NCBI RefSeq assembly: GCF_018812025.1
Contig: NC_063049.1
Coordinates: forward strand, 10,049,537 to 10,113,536
Reading direction: 5' to 3'
DNA: 64,000 nucleotides
Source: Megalobrama amblycephala
Lineage: Eukaryota; Chordata; Actinopteri; Cypriniformes; Xenocyprididae
Shown: positions 22,464-34,456 of the stretch, piece by piece
How the letters are laid out: each line of letters starts with the position of its first letter
Numbering within the stretch: the stretch's first letter is position 1
Made by a program: the position numbers and the translations under genes
Notes under the pieces: generated by a model
Seen by the model: only the letters and a program-made list of their open reading frames with translations
Told to the model about the DNA's origin: nothing
The model's database searches: none

Positions 22464-23737
22464 TATTTGTCTTCTCTCTTTTCCTGTCTTTTACTTTACT
22501 TTTGTATATATGTGTATTCTTTGTGTATATTTAGCCGTACAGACTATGTATTCGTAGTTTCATATATTAAATCCATTTTATTCATGCTTGATTGTTTCTG
22601 CTGCTCATTCAGAAAATCAAGTCAGTTCTACGTTTCAATTCTGCAAACTGCTTTATGATTTAATGCTAGAATAGGAAATTATTCTTCGTGGCCAAAGGAA
22701 TAATTCCATTTTATAATAGTCGATATGGAAACAGATATTTTGCTGGACAAACTAGACCAGTCTTTCTAAACTACAACTAATCCTGAACCATATATGTAAT
22801 TAATTATAATCCGTTGTAATTAATTCACGATATATGTGCATAATTCCCTTTTTGGTCGATTTATATTACAATTAATCATAACATGTTATGATTTAATTAT
22901 TTATATATTTCACCCATAATTTGAGCTAAGTAATTAAATGCCTGTAATTTATTACAGAAGATTTTTGGTGGAGATACGCAAGCAACATTGTAAACTTGGT
23001 TTTGTGTTTGAGCAACCCAGATTCAATTTATGTGTGATTAATGTTGTATTCACTTTCTGGAAGCACTCCCTCTTGTGTACACTCCCCAAATAAGTCAATT
23101 CCCTCCCCTTGTCTTTCATTTTTTTTTTGTCTTTACATTTTTATTTTATTCTACTTTATTTTTAATTTTTCTTTTTCTCTCTTGAATTATTTTAACTTTG
23201 GAATTCTTTTAGCTAGTTTATTCTGACTGTCATTATAGACCCCAATTCCTTTGCACTACACACTTAATTATTTAAATTTGGTTTAAGCAAGATTTAAATT
23301 GAGATTTAAATTTACAATTAAGTTGTTTATTTGAACATTTGTGTACTTGCAGATAGTGCCCCCTCTAGTGCTAGGTGGTGACTCGACAGTTGTTTCAGTG
23401 AGTTCCAGTGAGTGGAGTCACCTGGCCTGACGGATCCGGCGCTGGCTGTGTGTGAATCGTGGACATTTCTGACCTCGTACCACAGGCAACACGCAGGACA
23501 TCAGCAATTGGGTATTTTAGGTGCAGGGAGGCAACGAGTCCAGGCTGACAACAAGGGCAATTTTGTTAATTTCTCTGTTTAGGCTTCTGCACGACGGAAC
23601 CGCCCGTTTGGAGTAACTGCCAGTTGAGGGGACAGACTCTGGGTTCAGGGAAAACTCAATTTTGACCCGTCAGTCTGGCCATTGGCAAAAACACCTCGCC
23701 TGAGTACATTTGCAAATCTACCAATTAGTAATTAGTA
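22464..23737. other. AT- and pyrimidine-rich non-coding region
   Basis: No gene is supported. The 61-codon frame at 23041-23226 is a low-complexity Phe/Leu/Ser run from pyrimidine-rich DNA. Bases 23340-23737 have more normal composition and may be the 5' leader of the retroelement whose coding part starts near 25.9 kb; they are separated from it by the hAT-like insertion at 23746. No 5' LTR was identified. Confidence 0.35.
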
Positions 23738-23745
23738 ATACTAAT

Positions 23746-25270
23746 TAGAACTGGGCGATATGGCTGAAAACTGTATCACGATATCAGTGTTTCATATCGG
23801 TCGATATCGATAATTATTGATATTTTTTATGACCCATTTAAAATAAGGACCAGTATAAAAATATATTACATTTAAACATTTTTACTTTAAAACTTAACCT
23901 TAATCTGATCATAATCCCCTCAGTTATTAAGACAGAAATGTCAACAACCATGGAAAACTCAAATAATTAAAATGTAAACATAAGTCTAAAGTAGGGTGAC
24001 CACCCGTCCCGCATTTTGTGGGACAGTCCCGAAATTAGGAGCTTTGTCCTGCAAGACTTAAGTAGTGTCCTGCATTTCATTTATGTCTGTAATTTGTTTT
24101 CATCCCTGAAATTACAATACCACAGTAAGAAATATAATAAAAACTGTGAGCATTTCAAAATCTATTTGTGCAGCCGTCATATTCTAGCTGTGAAAATAAC
24201 CAACCAGCGCAATCAAAGAGAGGTTTTCCCGCTGATGACAACTGAGTGGACAGCGCAAAGAGCAGGTCTCAAAGTCAGTAAACACAACTACACCAGCAAG
24301 GATTTCATCTACCATACTGGATAAGAACCTCAAGAGCTGCTCAAAGCTGCCCAAATCGATGATTTAAAGCATGTAATCATCCATCCTGATGTTAAATATT
24401 TCCAACGAACGGAGGATATCAAGCGCCACACACGGAAATGGTCGAGCACCTACAGAAAAACGAGATCTTCCCTATTTGTTTTAACCAATACAAAATTGTG
24501 AAATTCAGACACGACTTTCTTCTCACGTTAATATTTCATTTAATGCGGGTTCTATGGCGTTATTAAATTTAAAAATGTCAAGAGCGCATCAAATGTGCGA
24601 GCAATCACTCCACTCACAGGCGGATTCCCTTGCACAAAACTGGACGCACGCGATCTCGCTCAGATATCACATTTGCGCGCTCAAACTTTTGTCCTCCTGC
24701 ATGTGCAGCTGTGAATCTAGAGTTGTCTTCTCTCCAGGATTTAATGTTGCCATAAGCGCAACATTATAGTGTGGGCACCCACTGGCAGAAACATTAATCG
24801 GCGCATATGCCAAGTTTGCCAACAAATGTAAATCTATATTTACATAGCGTAATATTTGTAAATTTATCTGTCTCATATGTCCCGCATTGTCCCACAAAAT
24901 CACATCTACTGTCCTGCAACAGATCAATAGTCAGGTGGTCACACTTTTCCTCTTTTATTTACAATTTCCTCGCTCGCTGCGGCACTCATTTTCTGCTCAT
25001 CAGTCGCTGGTTACTGAAGAGGAATCCGGCAGACCAGCACGAGACAACGATATGGCGCAACCAAAATTGATACTGTTACATGATTGGCTGTTAGTGTGTC
25101 ACTCCCTACATTGCTTGGTTACCAGAGAGCAACCAAACTTGCTTCGCAACCTCTGTTTTCTTCCGACAAAGAATAAAAAATATCGAACGTTTTATCGAAC
25201 AAATTTTTTATTGATATCGATCACGTGTCTATCGCGATACATAGCGTTATCGTTTTATCGCCCAGCCCTA
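23746..25270. mobile_element. hAT-like element with intact 8-bp target duplication
   Basis: ATACTAAT occurs at 23738-23745 and again at 25271-25278, directly next to inverted ends TAGAACTGGGCGATA (left) and TAGGGCTGGGCGATA (right, reverse complement). The 8-bp duplication and CTGGGCGATA-type end fit hAT elements. Length is 1,525 bp with no transposase, so it is non-autonomous. It contains a second TIR element (23993-24942). Frames of 86-163 codons inside it are not conserved coding sequence as far as I can tell. Confidence 0.85.
23993..24942. mobile_element. TIR element nested in the 23.7-25.3 kb hAT-like element
   Basis: The left end is AGGGTGACCACCCGTCCCGC. The right end, read in reverse, begins GTGTGACCACCTGA, and CCCGCATT/GTCCCACAAAAT blocks pair inward. 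The shared GTGACCACC makes the inverted termini clear, but outer flanks do not show a matching target duplication. No transposase is evident. Confidence 0.5.
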
Positions 25271-25891
25271 ATACTAATTGCCATTGAGTGGTTGCATCGT
25301 GGTACAAAGGGGACAGGGTGCCCACGGACTCCACAGTTGAGTGTTGGAGTGTCTATGAAAAGTTGCCTCGGACACTGAGTCCTTATCTGAGCAATCACAA
25401 TTCACCCCAGGCCTAGAGTAATGACATACAGTCCACTCACTTATTAAAAGCCACAGAATAGTAGATATTCTCTGATCATTTAAGTGTTTGGCCGAACCCT
25501 TCTACTTTTAAACCCTACCATCTCCTTAGGTTTGATAACTCAACAGCGCCCTCATCACGCCTGTCATAAACCCTTACTGTGGTAATAAGTTTAGGCTCCT
25601 TAACTCCCCTCTGTCTCTTTCTGCTCTTATCTTAATTTTGTTTTATTTATTCATTAATCATTTCTCTTTTGTCCTGGTCTATTTGCTTCTCTGTTGTGTT
25701 TTGTTTCTTTCAGTTCACCTAAAAGCAGTACCTGTGAGAGCCATCACAGAAAGCTGAATAATAGATAGACGACCGAGCAGCCAGAGTCATTAGAGGACTC
25801 GTAGAGCTACCGCCTGTCAAAATCTTTATTTAAATCCGGCACTCACCCACACAAATTGGCCCACATGGTCATTCCCGGCTATGAACAATAA

Positions 25892-26290
25892 GTGTCTGGC
25901 CCACATTCCACTAATTGTCTACACCAATTAGTTGGAATCACCCACTGGGACCATCTCGAGACCTGGTTGGGCGCCCTGACCAGCACATTCCTGCCCAACG
26001 CTGCTGTGGACCCCCAGAACCTGAGCAACAAGCAGCTGAACAACAACCTGAATCAACTAATGGCCCACAACCTCATTGCTCAGGCGAAGCTTAGCGAAAG
26101 GAGCAACGCCCTCCTGGAGCAGGAAGCAGCAGCGCTCAAGCTCCAGGCCGAAGAGGCCCAGAGGAATCAGTCCCACACTCGCCTCGATCAGCGACTCCTC
26201 AAGACCCAGGACCAGCGTGGGACAGCGGATGAATCCGACCCCGAGCTACAGGAGGGCAGTTACTTCAAACCCTGCTCCCATGGACCTTAA
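25892..26290 (+). pseudogene. Gag-like ORF of the retroelement
   Basis: This 132-codon frame has a helical, Gln/Leu/Glu-rich middle (ALLEQEAAALKLQAEEAQRN) predicted as coiled coil. An in-frame stop lies just before its start codon, so it is a piece of a longer former protein. No CCHC zinc knuckle is visible. Assignment to gag rests on its position ahead of pol and on composition. Confidence 0.45.
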
Positions 26291-26579
26291 ACAGGGCCGA
26301 CTAGAAAACCCACAAGCGTACTACAACCAACTGTGAAGGGCCTACTTCGGAGCATGTAACGAGCCAGGAATGGAGAAAGATTTCAACTTTCCAAGATTTC
26401 CAAAATCTGCACCCTGCGGTGAGTCATCATCTGGGAGTCCTGGCCTGCCCACGCAGTATGTCTACTCAGCAGCTGTGACACTTTGTCCACGAAGCTTATG
26501 CTAAGCAGAGGACTGCTTCTGAAAAGACTGTAGTAAATCCAACCAGTTATCCAGTCTCTGATCACTGCCCAGAACTGAC

Positions 26580-27925
26580 CCTAGCCATTACTGTGGAAAA
26601 TGATGTGAGAATTGAAGCCCTGGTAGACAGCAGATCTCACTCTGGCCTTTTTGAAAGACTCAGAGCTGAAGCTAAGAGACAAAATAGAACTCTTAAATCA
26701 CAAAGATGTGAGCTAAATGTGCAGTCATACAGCCAAAGGAGGTCCACCTTGAACAAATAGCTCCCATCCACCTCACAATTGGTCCAATGAGCTTGGTACA
26801 TCTTGTGTACATATCACAATTGGACACATTTCCCGTTTTCAGCTGCAAAGACCTGCTAGACCGCTTTGAGCCCTTATTAGACTCCAGACAGCTGAAAATC
26901 TGGGCTCAAGCGCGAGAACCTCTGCCTTTCAGGTCACCCAGGCCACCTGAGCCAGACTGTCAGGTCACAGGAAATCTCACAGCTAGCTGTGAGAACCCCG
27001 TCTCAGCCCCAGAGCAAAGTTCAAGTTAGCTACTCTGCACACTTTAACTCACCATAGACTCCTTCATAGACAATCATGACTCCTTCTGCCCCAAGGTCAT
27101 GACAGACTTACAGCTGAATGATATAACAACAACAGACATCATTCTCGCACTGTGGGCAGACAACTCAGTCTTCAGCCACACGCTGTTCAGTGCTCTCATT
27201 GAAGGAACACCGAACCTCCCATTTGCCAACAAACACATACGCTTCCCATTGGACTCTTGTCTGTCAACAATGACGACTGCCAAAGACATCTGCACTTTGA
27301 ACTTGAAATGGAACGACCGGTGTCAAACCCATCACTTCCTGGTCATTCCTGACCTCCTGATGCACCCTGAAGCTCATGTGGACAAAGGCCCCAATGACTT
27401 TACAGCCCCCTGCTGTTCCTGTCAACACTGAAAACTTCCTGTCAGGCCAGACCATTCCAGAGGTCTGCATCCTGGTAAACGAACAGGAAACTGTAGTACC
27501 AGCTTACACCAAAGGGGTAGCTGTTTTGCTCAATATGCAACATGGTCAAACACTAAACCACATGCTGGGCTTCTTCCAACTTTCACATGAAGGCGTGGAA
27601 CTTGGGACTCACTCTGGAAGCCACACCCCTCACTGAAGTGTCATCCCCTGTAGTCTACATCTTGTTCAACAACTGCACGGCCACAGACATCAGAATTCCA
27701 AAGGCCTACTGTCTGGGATGGCTAGTCAGTCACGACTTCCATGGCTTTGAACTCACGTTACCAGTCATTGGCTCAATACCATCTGCAATGATCACAGAAG
27801 GGAGCTTTGACAACACAGTGTTCACAGCACCCTTCAAGATCATCTCAATCACTCCCATCATGCCTGTATCCACAGAACAGGTGTGCAGAATGGAGCTGAT
27901 GGAGGGCCAACATCTCACAGTATAA
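26580..27925 (+). pseudogene. Degenerate protease / pre-RT region of the retroelement
   Basis: Several overlapping frames (26787-27029, 27099-27431, 27376-27636, 27587-27925) carry pieces of one protein broken by frameshifts. A retropepsin-like IEALVDSRSHSGLF stands near 26610-26655, with the usual Asp-Ser/Thr-Gly active-site triplet altered to DSR. Later pieces have no catalytic motif I can name. Altered active site and shifts make it non-functional. Confidence 0.4.
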
Positions 27926-27974
27926 CCAGCCTGTCTGCAAAACTCATGAAATTGCTGCACCTCTGACTGCCCAC

Positions 27975-28554
27975 TTGACAAGTGACACCACAACGGAGGA
28001 GCCATTTCCAGGATTTGAGACTCAAGTCCAACAAATTCTGAAAGATGCAGATGCCCTAAGGAATGATGCAGACCATCAAAAACTCAGACAGGTCCTGTAC
28101 AAATTTAAAGTGTCATTTGCCAAAGACTCTTTAGACTGTGGCCTCACTAACCTTCACACTGTGCATTCCAACACACCCAAATGTTCCTCCCACCTTCGTC
28201 AGGCAGTACAAAATTCCCATCGCCTCACACAAACCAGTGCAGGAGATTATTTGTTCCATGGAAGAAAAAGGTGTCATCCACCCATGCAACAGCACCTATT
28301 CAGCCCCCATCTGGCCTGTTCTCAAACCAAACAGCAAGTGGCAACTCACCATCGACTACAGGAAGTTGAACCAGCAAGTGCCACTGTCACGATATGCTCA
28401 AAATCACAAGTCTGCACTGGGCGACGGCTTGGCTGCCTGCCAAAACTGCTCTGATGACACACCAGCTTCGACATTGGAGGTAGAGGTACCCCAACAACCA
28501 AGCTGTCACAGGTACTTTGAAGAGAATGCGTGCCAAGGTATGACCACTGTGTAG
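27975..28554 (+). pseudogene. Reverse transcriptase, N-terminal part only
   Basis: A first frame (27975-28180 region, FKVSFAKDSLDCGLTNLHTV) passes by frameshift into a second one (28138-28554). The second contains the RT finger motifs YKIPIASHKPVQEII, MEEKGVIHP, YSAPIWPVLKPNSKWQLTID and YRKLNQQVP. After that, homology breaks near 28395 and the sequence continues into unrelated residues. The palm with the YXDD catalytic box is missing, i.e. an internal deletion joins the RT start to the RNase H region. Confidence 0.75.
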
Positions 28555-28795
28555 ATCGATGGATGTTCCTACAACTATAAGGGCATCCTAAAGGCAGGTG
28601 CAGGGGTGCTATGGTTAAACGACCAACCCTGCCCACCACAACACTTCAGGTTGGGTCCCCAGTCATCGCAGTATGCTGAAGTAGCAGCTATTTTCATAAC
28701 CCTTCAAATCGCCTCTGCCCATAACATCAGAGAACTCATTTGCACAGACTCAAACTATGCCAGACTCAGTTTCACATGCCACCTTCCGGGCTGGA
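28555..28795 (+). pseudogene. RNase H domain of the retroelement
   Basis: The translation shows the RNase H fold pattern: IDGCSYNYKG with the first Asp, an AGAGVLW strand, QSSQYAEVAAI with the catalytic Glu, and CTDSNYA with the second Asp. It directly follows the stop at 28552-28554. The downstream connection to integrase is interrupted by decay and by the insertion at 29157. Confidence 0.7.
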
Positions 28796-29156
28796 AACAA
28801 AATGGTTTCAAGACTGAAAGCAACAAGCAACAATCAACAAGACTGAAAGCAACAAGGAACATCAACACATGTTCCAAGCATGTGATGATATCACCCAAAC
28901 ACAAGACATGATCAATAACTGGGAAAAAAGTGAAAGGACACTCAAAGCAACCAGGGCGTGACAAAGAATTGAATGACCAAACTAATGCCCTTTCCAAGAC
29001 TACATGACAATCTATGGTCACCCCCACCCCAGTCACCCACCCTTAGTGTGGCAGCAATAACCCGCAGCCAGTGAACTGTTCCTGCAACAGTTCCCACCTC
29101 ACTGCCACTGTCACTGGCTCCACAAATTTCCAACAATGATATAACTGACCTCCAAG

Positions 29157-30675
29157 CAGGGGCGGACTGGCCATCTGTGTGATCTGGAGAATCACAGAAC
29201 GGCGGGTACTCCAGGACGGCCGGCGGGCCGGCCCACCACCCGCCACGCACAGTCATCATCTGTTTTTTCCCCCCACTAATCTGTTTCACACTCCAGTACT
29301 GTAGGTGGCAGCAATGCACCTTTAAGTTGGATGCCAGCTGCACTGGCCGTGGCCGCCAAGTAAGCAGCAAAGACGTTAGATCAGTGGTCTCAAACTGCCG
29401 GCCCACGGGCCATTTACGGCACGCCCACCACCTCTACCCGGCCCGCAACTGATCTCAAAAATAAAACATAATCCGGCCCGCTAAATTATTATTATTATTA
29501 TTATTCTGTAGTTGCTACCTGTCTGATATGCAAAGAAAAAGTCGCCGTTCTAAGGGGCATTCACATATCGCGTCACATAAGCGGTCGCGCCACATTCTCC
29601 TTTCCAATGCGCTTTCGCTCCAGTGGCGTCTGTCGTTGCTATGCAACCATGAGCCGCGCTCTCAATCGCTTCTATTATGAGTGCGCTTGCCTAAATTACA
29701 GTAAAAGCACTCAACTTTAAGTCATGAGCGCCGATTTAAACCACCGAAACGCGTCCGATGCAGCCATTAAACGTTACCGATGCTCAAACGGCATCTTGGA
29801 CAAATGTGGCCCAGCTGTGTGAGCACAAGCGCTGCAGGTGTCTGTCAAGAAACAAAGTGTACAAATGTATTCAGGGATTGTATTTGTTCAGTACAGTGTT
29901 GTTCAGTGCAAAATTTTAATGTTATTTAAGCTAACATAAAGTAAGGGAAAATACTTCCACTAGATGTTAAAAACTACTAATGTATGTAACAATGAGAGAT
30001 TTTTATTTTTTTGGCAAAATAAAGTTGATATATAGCTCCAGTTTTTTTGTTTATTTCTGACCCCTCCACGCCACAAGTGTTGCTGGTTTTGTTCCTAAAT
30101 TACTGATTTTTTATTCCATATATCTTGTTGGATGTGAGAAGTCGCACCAGACTATTTCAATTAATAATATTATATTAGTAATAGTATTATATAATTATAT
30201 TACACTCTGTAACAATGAGAGAGACACTGCTGTTTACATTTAGTATGGTAAATAAGATATTTATAGTATAGGTATAAAAAATATTTTAGTAGGCCTAATG
30301 AAATTTGAAGTAGGCTAAATGAGAAATAATGCGAAGGAAAGTAAATTTTCTGAAATGTTGCGCTTTCTTGCGCTTGAAGGATAATATGGCCCTCCTATGA
30401 GGTGTCAATCACAGAAACGGCCCCCCGACAATTTGAGTTTGAGACCCCTGCTATATGAGTATTCAAGTTAATCTAATATGCTTTTAACACAACATCTAGT
30501 CAACATCAGTGCTATTGCTATAATTTGGATGGTATAGTATCATGAGCCACAATTAAAGTCTTGTGACACTCATGCCAGGCGTTATTGTTGTTGTTGTCGA
30601 GTTTCCGCACGCCAATTGCTTTGGGCCGGGCCTAGTTAAAGTCCAGGGCCATTTTTTAGTCCCAGTCCGTCCCTG
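29157..30675. mobile_element. hAT-like element inserted in the retroelement pol region
   Basis: CCTCCAAG at 29149-29156 is repeated at 30676-30683, a perfect 8-bp target duplication. The ends are inverted: left CAGGGGCGGACTGGCC, right (reverse complement) CAGGGACGGACTGGGAC. No transposase is encoded; the 1,519-bp length is largely accounted for by another element inserted at 29382-30450. Without both, this would be a short non-autonomous element of about 450 bp. Confidence 0.88.
29382..30450. mobile_element. hAT-like element, copy 1 (inner insertion)
   Basis: The ends are CAGTGGTCTCAAACTGCCGG on the left and (reverse complement) CAGGGGTCTCAAACTC on the right. It is a close copy of the element at 55000-56046, including the CCGGCCCGCTAAATTATTATT stretch shortened here, and the GGCCCTCCTATGAGGTGTCA block near the right end. 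Flanks here (CGTTAGAT and CTATATGA) do not match as a target duplication, unlike copy 2. No transposase is encoded. Confidence 0.75.
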
Positions 30676-31300
30676 CCTCCAAGCCTCCGACACCTCCATA
30701 CAAGCTATTTTAAACCACCTCTCAGACCCCTCCAGCCACCCAATCACGGCATCTGATCCCATTGTGGCCCCTAGCTTCAAACGACTGCATGAGATCAAAC
30801 ACATGCTGCGTGAGGAGGAAAACATTTTCTGGTATGTCCCTGATGACCTCACAGCGCCAAAGCTTATAGTGCCACACGGCCAAAGGGGGGGTCACGCTAA
30901 TGTACGCCCACGACGCACCATGGTACCAGAGCCACTTATGAGACATTAAAACATGTTGCGTACTGGCTCAGCAAGCAGCAAGATGTGGCAGAGTATGTCA
31001 GAGGATGTCTGGTTTGCTGTCAATTCCAACCGGCAAACCCAAATCACAGAGCTCCACCGCAACGCAGAGGAGTCACGTTTCCATGGTCGGTCAACCAGAA
31101 AGACTGGATTGTAAAACTTCCTCTGGTGCTCATGGCCATCATAGACACCCCTCAGGAGTCAACTCGGGCGTCTCCCATTGAACTAATGACAGGGTGGCAG
31201 ATGATACTGCCGTGGCACCTGCTGTACCAACCGGGAGACTCCAGCCTTGTCACAGCCTACACCACTCACCAGTACTTCGACGAGCTACACCCACAGCTGA
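30676..31300 (+). pseudogene. Integrase remnants of the retroelement
   Basis: After the nested insertion, frame 30563-30949 carries FKRLHEIKHMLREEENIFWY and then the start of the zinc-binding region. Frame 30985-31677 continues with AEYVRGCLVCCQFQPANPN, the Cys pair of the HHCC finger. The DDE catalytic core is missing: the sequence jumps from TFPWS to a C-terminal segment (KLPLVLMAIIDTPQESTRAS, then ELMTGWQMILP) near 31085. A frameshift lies between the His and Cys halves of the finger. Confidence 0.7.
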
Positions 31301-32660
31301 GAAAACAACTCGCAACACAGAGTCAAACCCTGCAAACCATCGGCAAATCCTTGAAAGACATTGTGGTGGTTCTCAATACTCACAGTGTCCTGCTGAACCA
31401 AACGGTCAACTCAACGAAGCATCTGTTCACCGTCTTCCAAAATTACTTTGCCCAAAATCAGCTGGTCACAGCTCTGATGACAGACATGCTGTGGGAGGTG
31501 AGGTCCTCCATGGACAGCTTGGCCATGGGTAGGATTCCCCCATACCTTGTACCCCAAGACTCGTACAAACTGTGCAGGACTCTGCTACTGGCCGACCCGC
31601 CGAGCCTCTTCCAACCCACCTCGCCAACTCTCTGGGTAGTGCCATCATACTGCACGTCGACCCCCCCGGCAGAGTGAGGTGGCCTTCCTCCTAAGTCTAC
31701 CCATCACTGAATCAGATAACATCTACAGACCCAAAGACACTGTCAATGTCAAGTTTTGGCAGGGTAACAACCATATCTAGATACACACAGATGTGGTAGC
31801 CTACCACGACAGCAACCCACAGTGCCTCATCTTCTTAATCTCCTAACGGAAAGAAAGGGAGGAAACATGACAGAATAACACAACGGATAGCGCATTTTGC
31901 GCAAAATTAATAAATGACTTTTCAATACCGACCAGATACAATACTGATTTTGGCGGAAACTCAATTTTTTTTAAAAATGGCGTTTATCGTGTTTTGGAAC
32001 CAAACTCTTCATTTTTACCAAAGACATTCACTACCTCTGCCCTAACAAGCCTTTCCTCAGAGACAGCACTGAAGGAATCTGCGGGTTGCAGCACACGATC
32101 AGCGACAAACGCTGCCCTGCTGAGGCCAAACCACGCACCCAAATCAGTGGAACACGAGCCGAGATTGTAGGTAATCGATGGCTCGTCAACACCCCCACTC
32201 GCACTGCCACCCTGACCTATGATCAGCATGACACTGTCATCCATGTCAGCCTGACCAACCAAAGTATATGGATTCTGGTACCCCACAGGTGCCATCTTCC
32301 ACCTCAACGATCTGACTTTGTACCATCTCCCACGTGAAGAGTATCGATCGGAACTGGAAATCCCATTCTCCCTCAAGAATCACAGTTTCCCCTTAGAACT
32401 GGGACTGAGGATTGAGAAAGGGGGGTCCCAGCTAATCGACATTACTTCCATCGACACAGCCCTCCAAGCACTGTCCCAACTGCCCACCCTAACCAGCTCA
32501 CCTATAGTCCAGGCTTGGACTGCTACCAAACACGGCCCTTTGCCTCTCCTCTGCAATTGGGTACACACTGATACTAGGCCTGGCCTTCATCCTATCCAAA
32601 AGGATCAAAGGGAGGCGAGGGTCCATGGACAGGTGCCTGCCTGCCCCTCCTAGAGGTTTC
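31300..32660 (+). pseudogene. Env-like region of the retroelement
   Basis: The 3' half of frame 30985-31677 changes from integrase to a helical segment rich in Gln, Asn and Leu (TIGKSLKDIVVVLNTHSVLL onward), as in envelope-type ectodomains. Further pieces lie in frames 32086-32337 and 32318-32653, the last with LYHLPREEYRSELEIPFSL. A hydrophobic stretch in a neighbouring frame near 32550-32600 (IGYTLILGLAFIL) is a plausible membrane anchor, followed by basic residues. Multiple stops break it. Env assignment is from position and these features, not from a clear motif. Confidence 0.5.
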
Positions 32661-32823
32661 AAAAGGAGACAGAGGAGAGGAGGTGTCAAGCTGGAGAATA
32701 TGCCAAGCCTCATCGAGATGGACCGAGGACAAGTAGGAACCACCTGCTGCTTGACCATCATGATCCATTTGCCATCCGACTTTTGTTACCGTCCAACGAA
32801 GTCCACACAGGAACTTTGTTGGC

Positions 32824-32835
32824 CGAAAGGGGGAC
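32824..32835 (+). promoter_or_regulatory. Polypurine tract of the retroelement
   Basis: GAAAGGGGGA precedes the TGTAGCATC start of the LTR candidate. A purine run at this place primes plus-strand synthesis in LTR retroelements. It supports placing the 3' LTR start at 32836. Confidence 0.55.
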
Positions 32836-33123
32836 TGTAGCATCTGCACAGGATCAGATTAGCAAGTCAACAATAAACTTTGTTTAAACGAAGTTTTACC
32901 TTCTTGAACTTTTGTTTGTAAATCTCACATTGGCACCGGCCTGGCTGACATTAACAGCTCACTTGACCCATTTTATGGCCGTGTCGATGGACCCACGATT
33001 CTCTCCCATGTGACTTCAAGCGATCGTGGTCAAATCAGATCGAATTACTGCAAGTCATGCGGCTGCATTCCAGACGTTGCCAAACTCCAATACATGTATG
33101 CGCACACACAGAGTAACATACCA
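32836..33123 (+). mobile_element. Probable 3' LTR of the retroelement
   Basis: It starts TGTAGCATCTGCACAGG after the polypurine tract and ends near AACATACCA (boundary uncertain by 10-20 bp). A second, inverted copy exists at about 51060-51345, which defines its extent. An AATAAA stands at 32871-32876. No TATA box is obvious. Confidence 0.6.
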
Positions 33124-33196
33124 GAACTTTCTTTAAGTCACATTCATTAAAAATATGATTAAAATGTAATCCTATAAGCCTGTATTTCAGTTTTAA

Positions 33197-34452
33197 CCCT
33201 CTACCACATAGTGTTGCCATAAGGCAACATACACTGTGTTCATTTGCCACTGTATCTTTAACAGAACATTCTCGTTTTTTTTGTTGGTAAGAGAAGACCT
33301 TAGTTTAGCCAATGATGTGCTTTGGTTAAGTCACATGACATGCATTTTTTTCTGTGGCGCAATTTTCTGACAGACTGTTGTCTCTTGTATGTAGTTGCTG
33401 AAAGCAAATTAAAACGTCAGTAACAAACAAGGACCCGCCCATGTCACATTCACAAAAAAAACTCAGGTAAGTTATGATGACATATTCACCACTCAAAAAA
33501 AAAATTATGAAATTAGTTTTAGGTAAATTGATAAAATGTCTGTGTTGCCATATGGCAACACTGCGCAATAATGGAATGACATTATTATAATAGGTTAGAT
33601 AGCTAGCAAAGGCCAGCTGCAGTCTGTTAAGCTGTAACAATAAAAACATTAATGCTAGTGATATAATGTTGAGTAGTCGTATGTTAAGGACTGCCATGAC
33701 ATTTGTATTATGGATTAAATCAACATCAGAGACCTGCCACCACAGCCAGTATACTGGCCCAGACCAACCACTGGCCTACCATTGTGTCTCAATAAGGCAG
33801 GTGCAAGTGGCTGTAAGTGTATTGTTAGGGTGAAGAGCATCAAATGTGATGTGTACGTGTGCCTCAAAATGCTTTTTGAAGTTTCGTACAGAAAAAAGGT
33901 GAAGTTTCAAGGATTTTGGGGGGTTCATGTTCACAACCTTCCTCTCATAAGATTGCGTAATGTTGAATTTTCATGAACTGCAATGTTTTTGGTTTTGTGT
34001 CAATGTTTTATGATACATGATGAACAGTATTAGATTAGTTTTTAACTGTCTACATTTGCAATTTAAATAATATTCACGAAAAACGTAATGAAATTCAAAG
34101 AATATATAGCATTATTCTGCAAAAGGAGAATAGAATAAATAAAAGCACAAGATGTTGGAAAATAAGTATAAGGTGTTGTTTATATTTACTGCTAAAGCTT
34201 ATAAGAGCACCAATTGATTCAATACATTTTTTAGGAAAAATATTAACTATATACACTTACACTTATTCTAAGTTATTTCCACTATTGTACGTTGTTGCCA
34301 TATGGCAACATATCATAAAGTACCTTAAAATAATATTTTTTTCCAAATTTTTTTTTTACAGCACTTCAAGTTAAGACATTCTAAGAAAAGAAAAAGAGTC
34401 AATTTTTTTTTTTTTTTTTTAATAAATTTATCATAATGTGTGCGGTAGAGGG
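33197..34452 (+). mobile_element. piggyBac-like element with transposase remnant
   Basis: TTAA at 33193-33196 and 34453-34456 flank inverted ends CCCTCTACCACATAGTG and (reverse complement) CCCTCTACCGCACACAT. TTAA plus CCCT ends is diagnostic for piggyBac. Near 33790-33890 the plus strand encodes SGCKCIVRVKSIKCDVYVCL, matching the Cys-rich C-terminal finger of piggyBac transposases. The catalytic part is lost. A GTTGCCATATGGCAAC palindrome occurs near both ends and in the middle. Confidence 0.8.
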
Positions 34453-34456
34453 TTAA

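Larger units (their letters stand above)
25880..33123 (+). mobile_element. Env-bearing LTR retroelement / endogenous retrovirus, degenerate
   Basis: Gag-like, protease/pol, RNase H, integrase and env-like segments follow in the normal retroviral order, ending in a polypurine tract and a probable 3' LTR. It is heavily broken: the RT lacks its catalytic half, the integrase core is missing, many stops and frame changes occur, and a nested hAT-like insertion (29157-30675) separates RNase H from integrase. No 5' LTR was found. RT-RNase H-integrase order occurs in both retroviruses and Ty3/gypsy elements; the env-like part favours a retroviral or errantivirus-like source. It is not capable of expression as a virus. 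Confidence 0.75.

Noticed and set aside
24887..25378. 163-codon frame as a gene
   Set aside because: It crosses the right end of a hAT-like element and its target duplication and has no recognisable domain.
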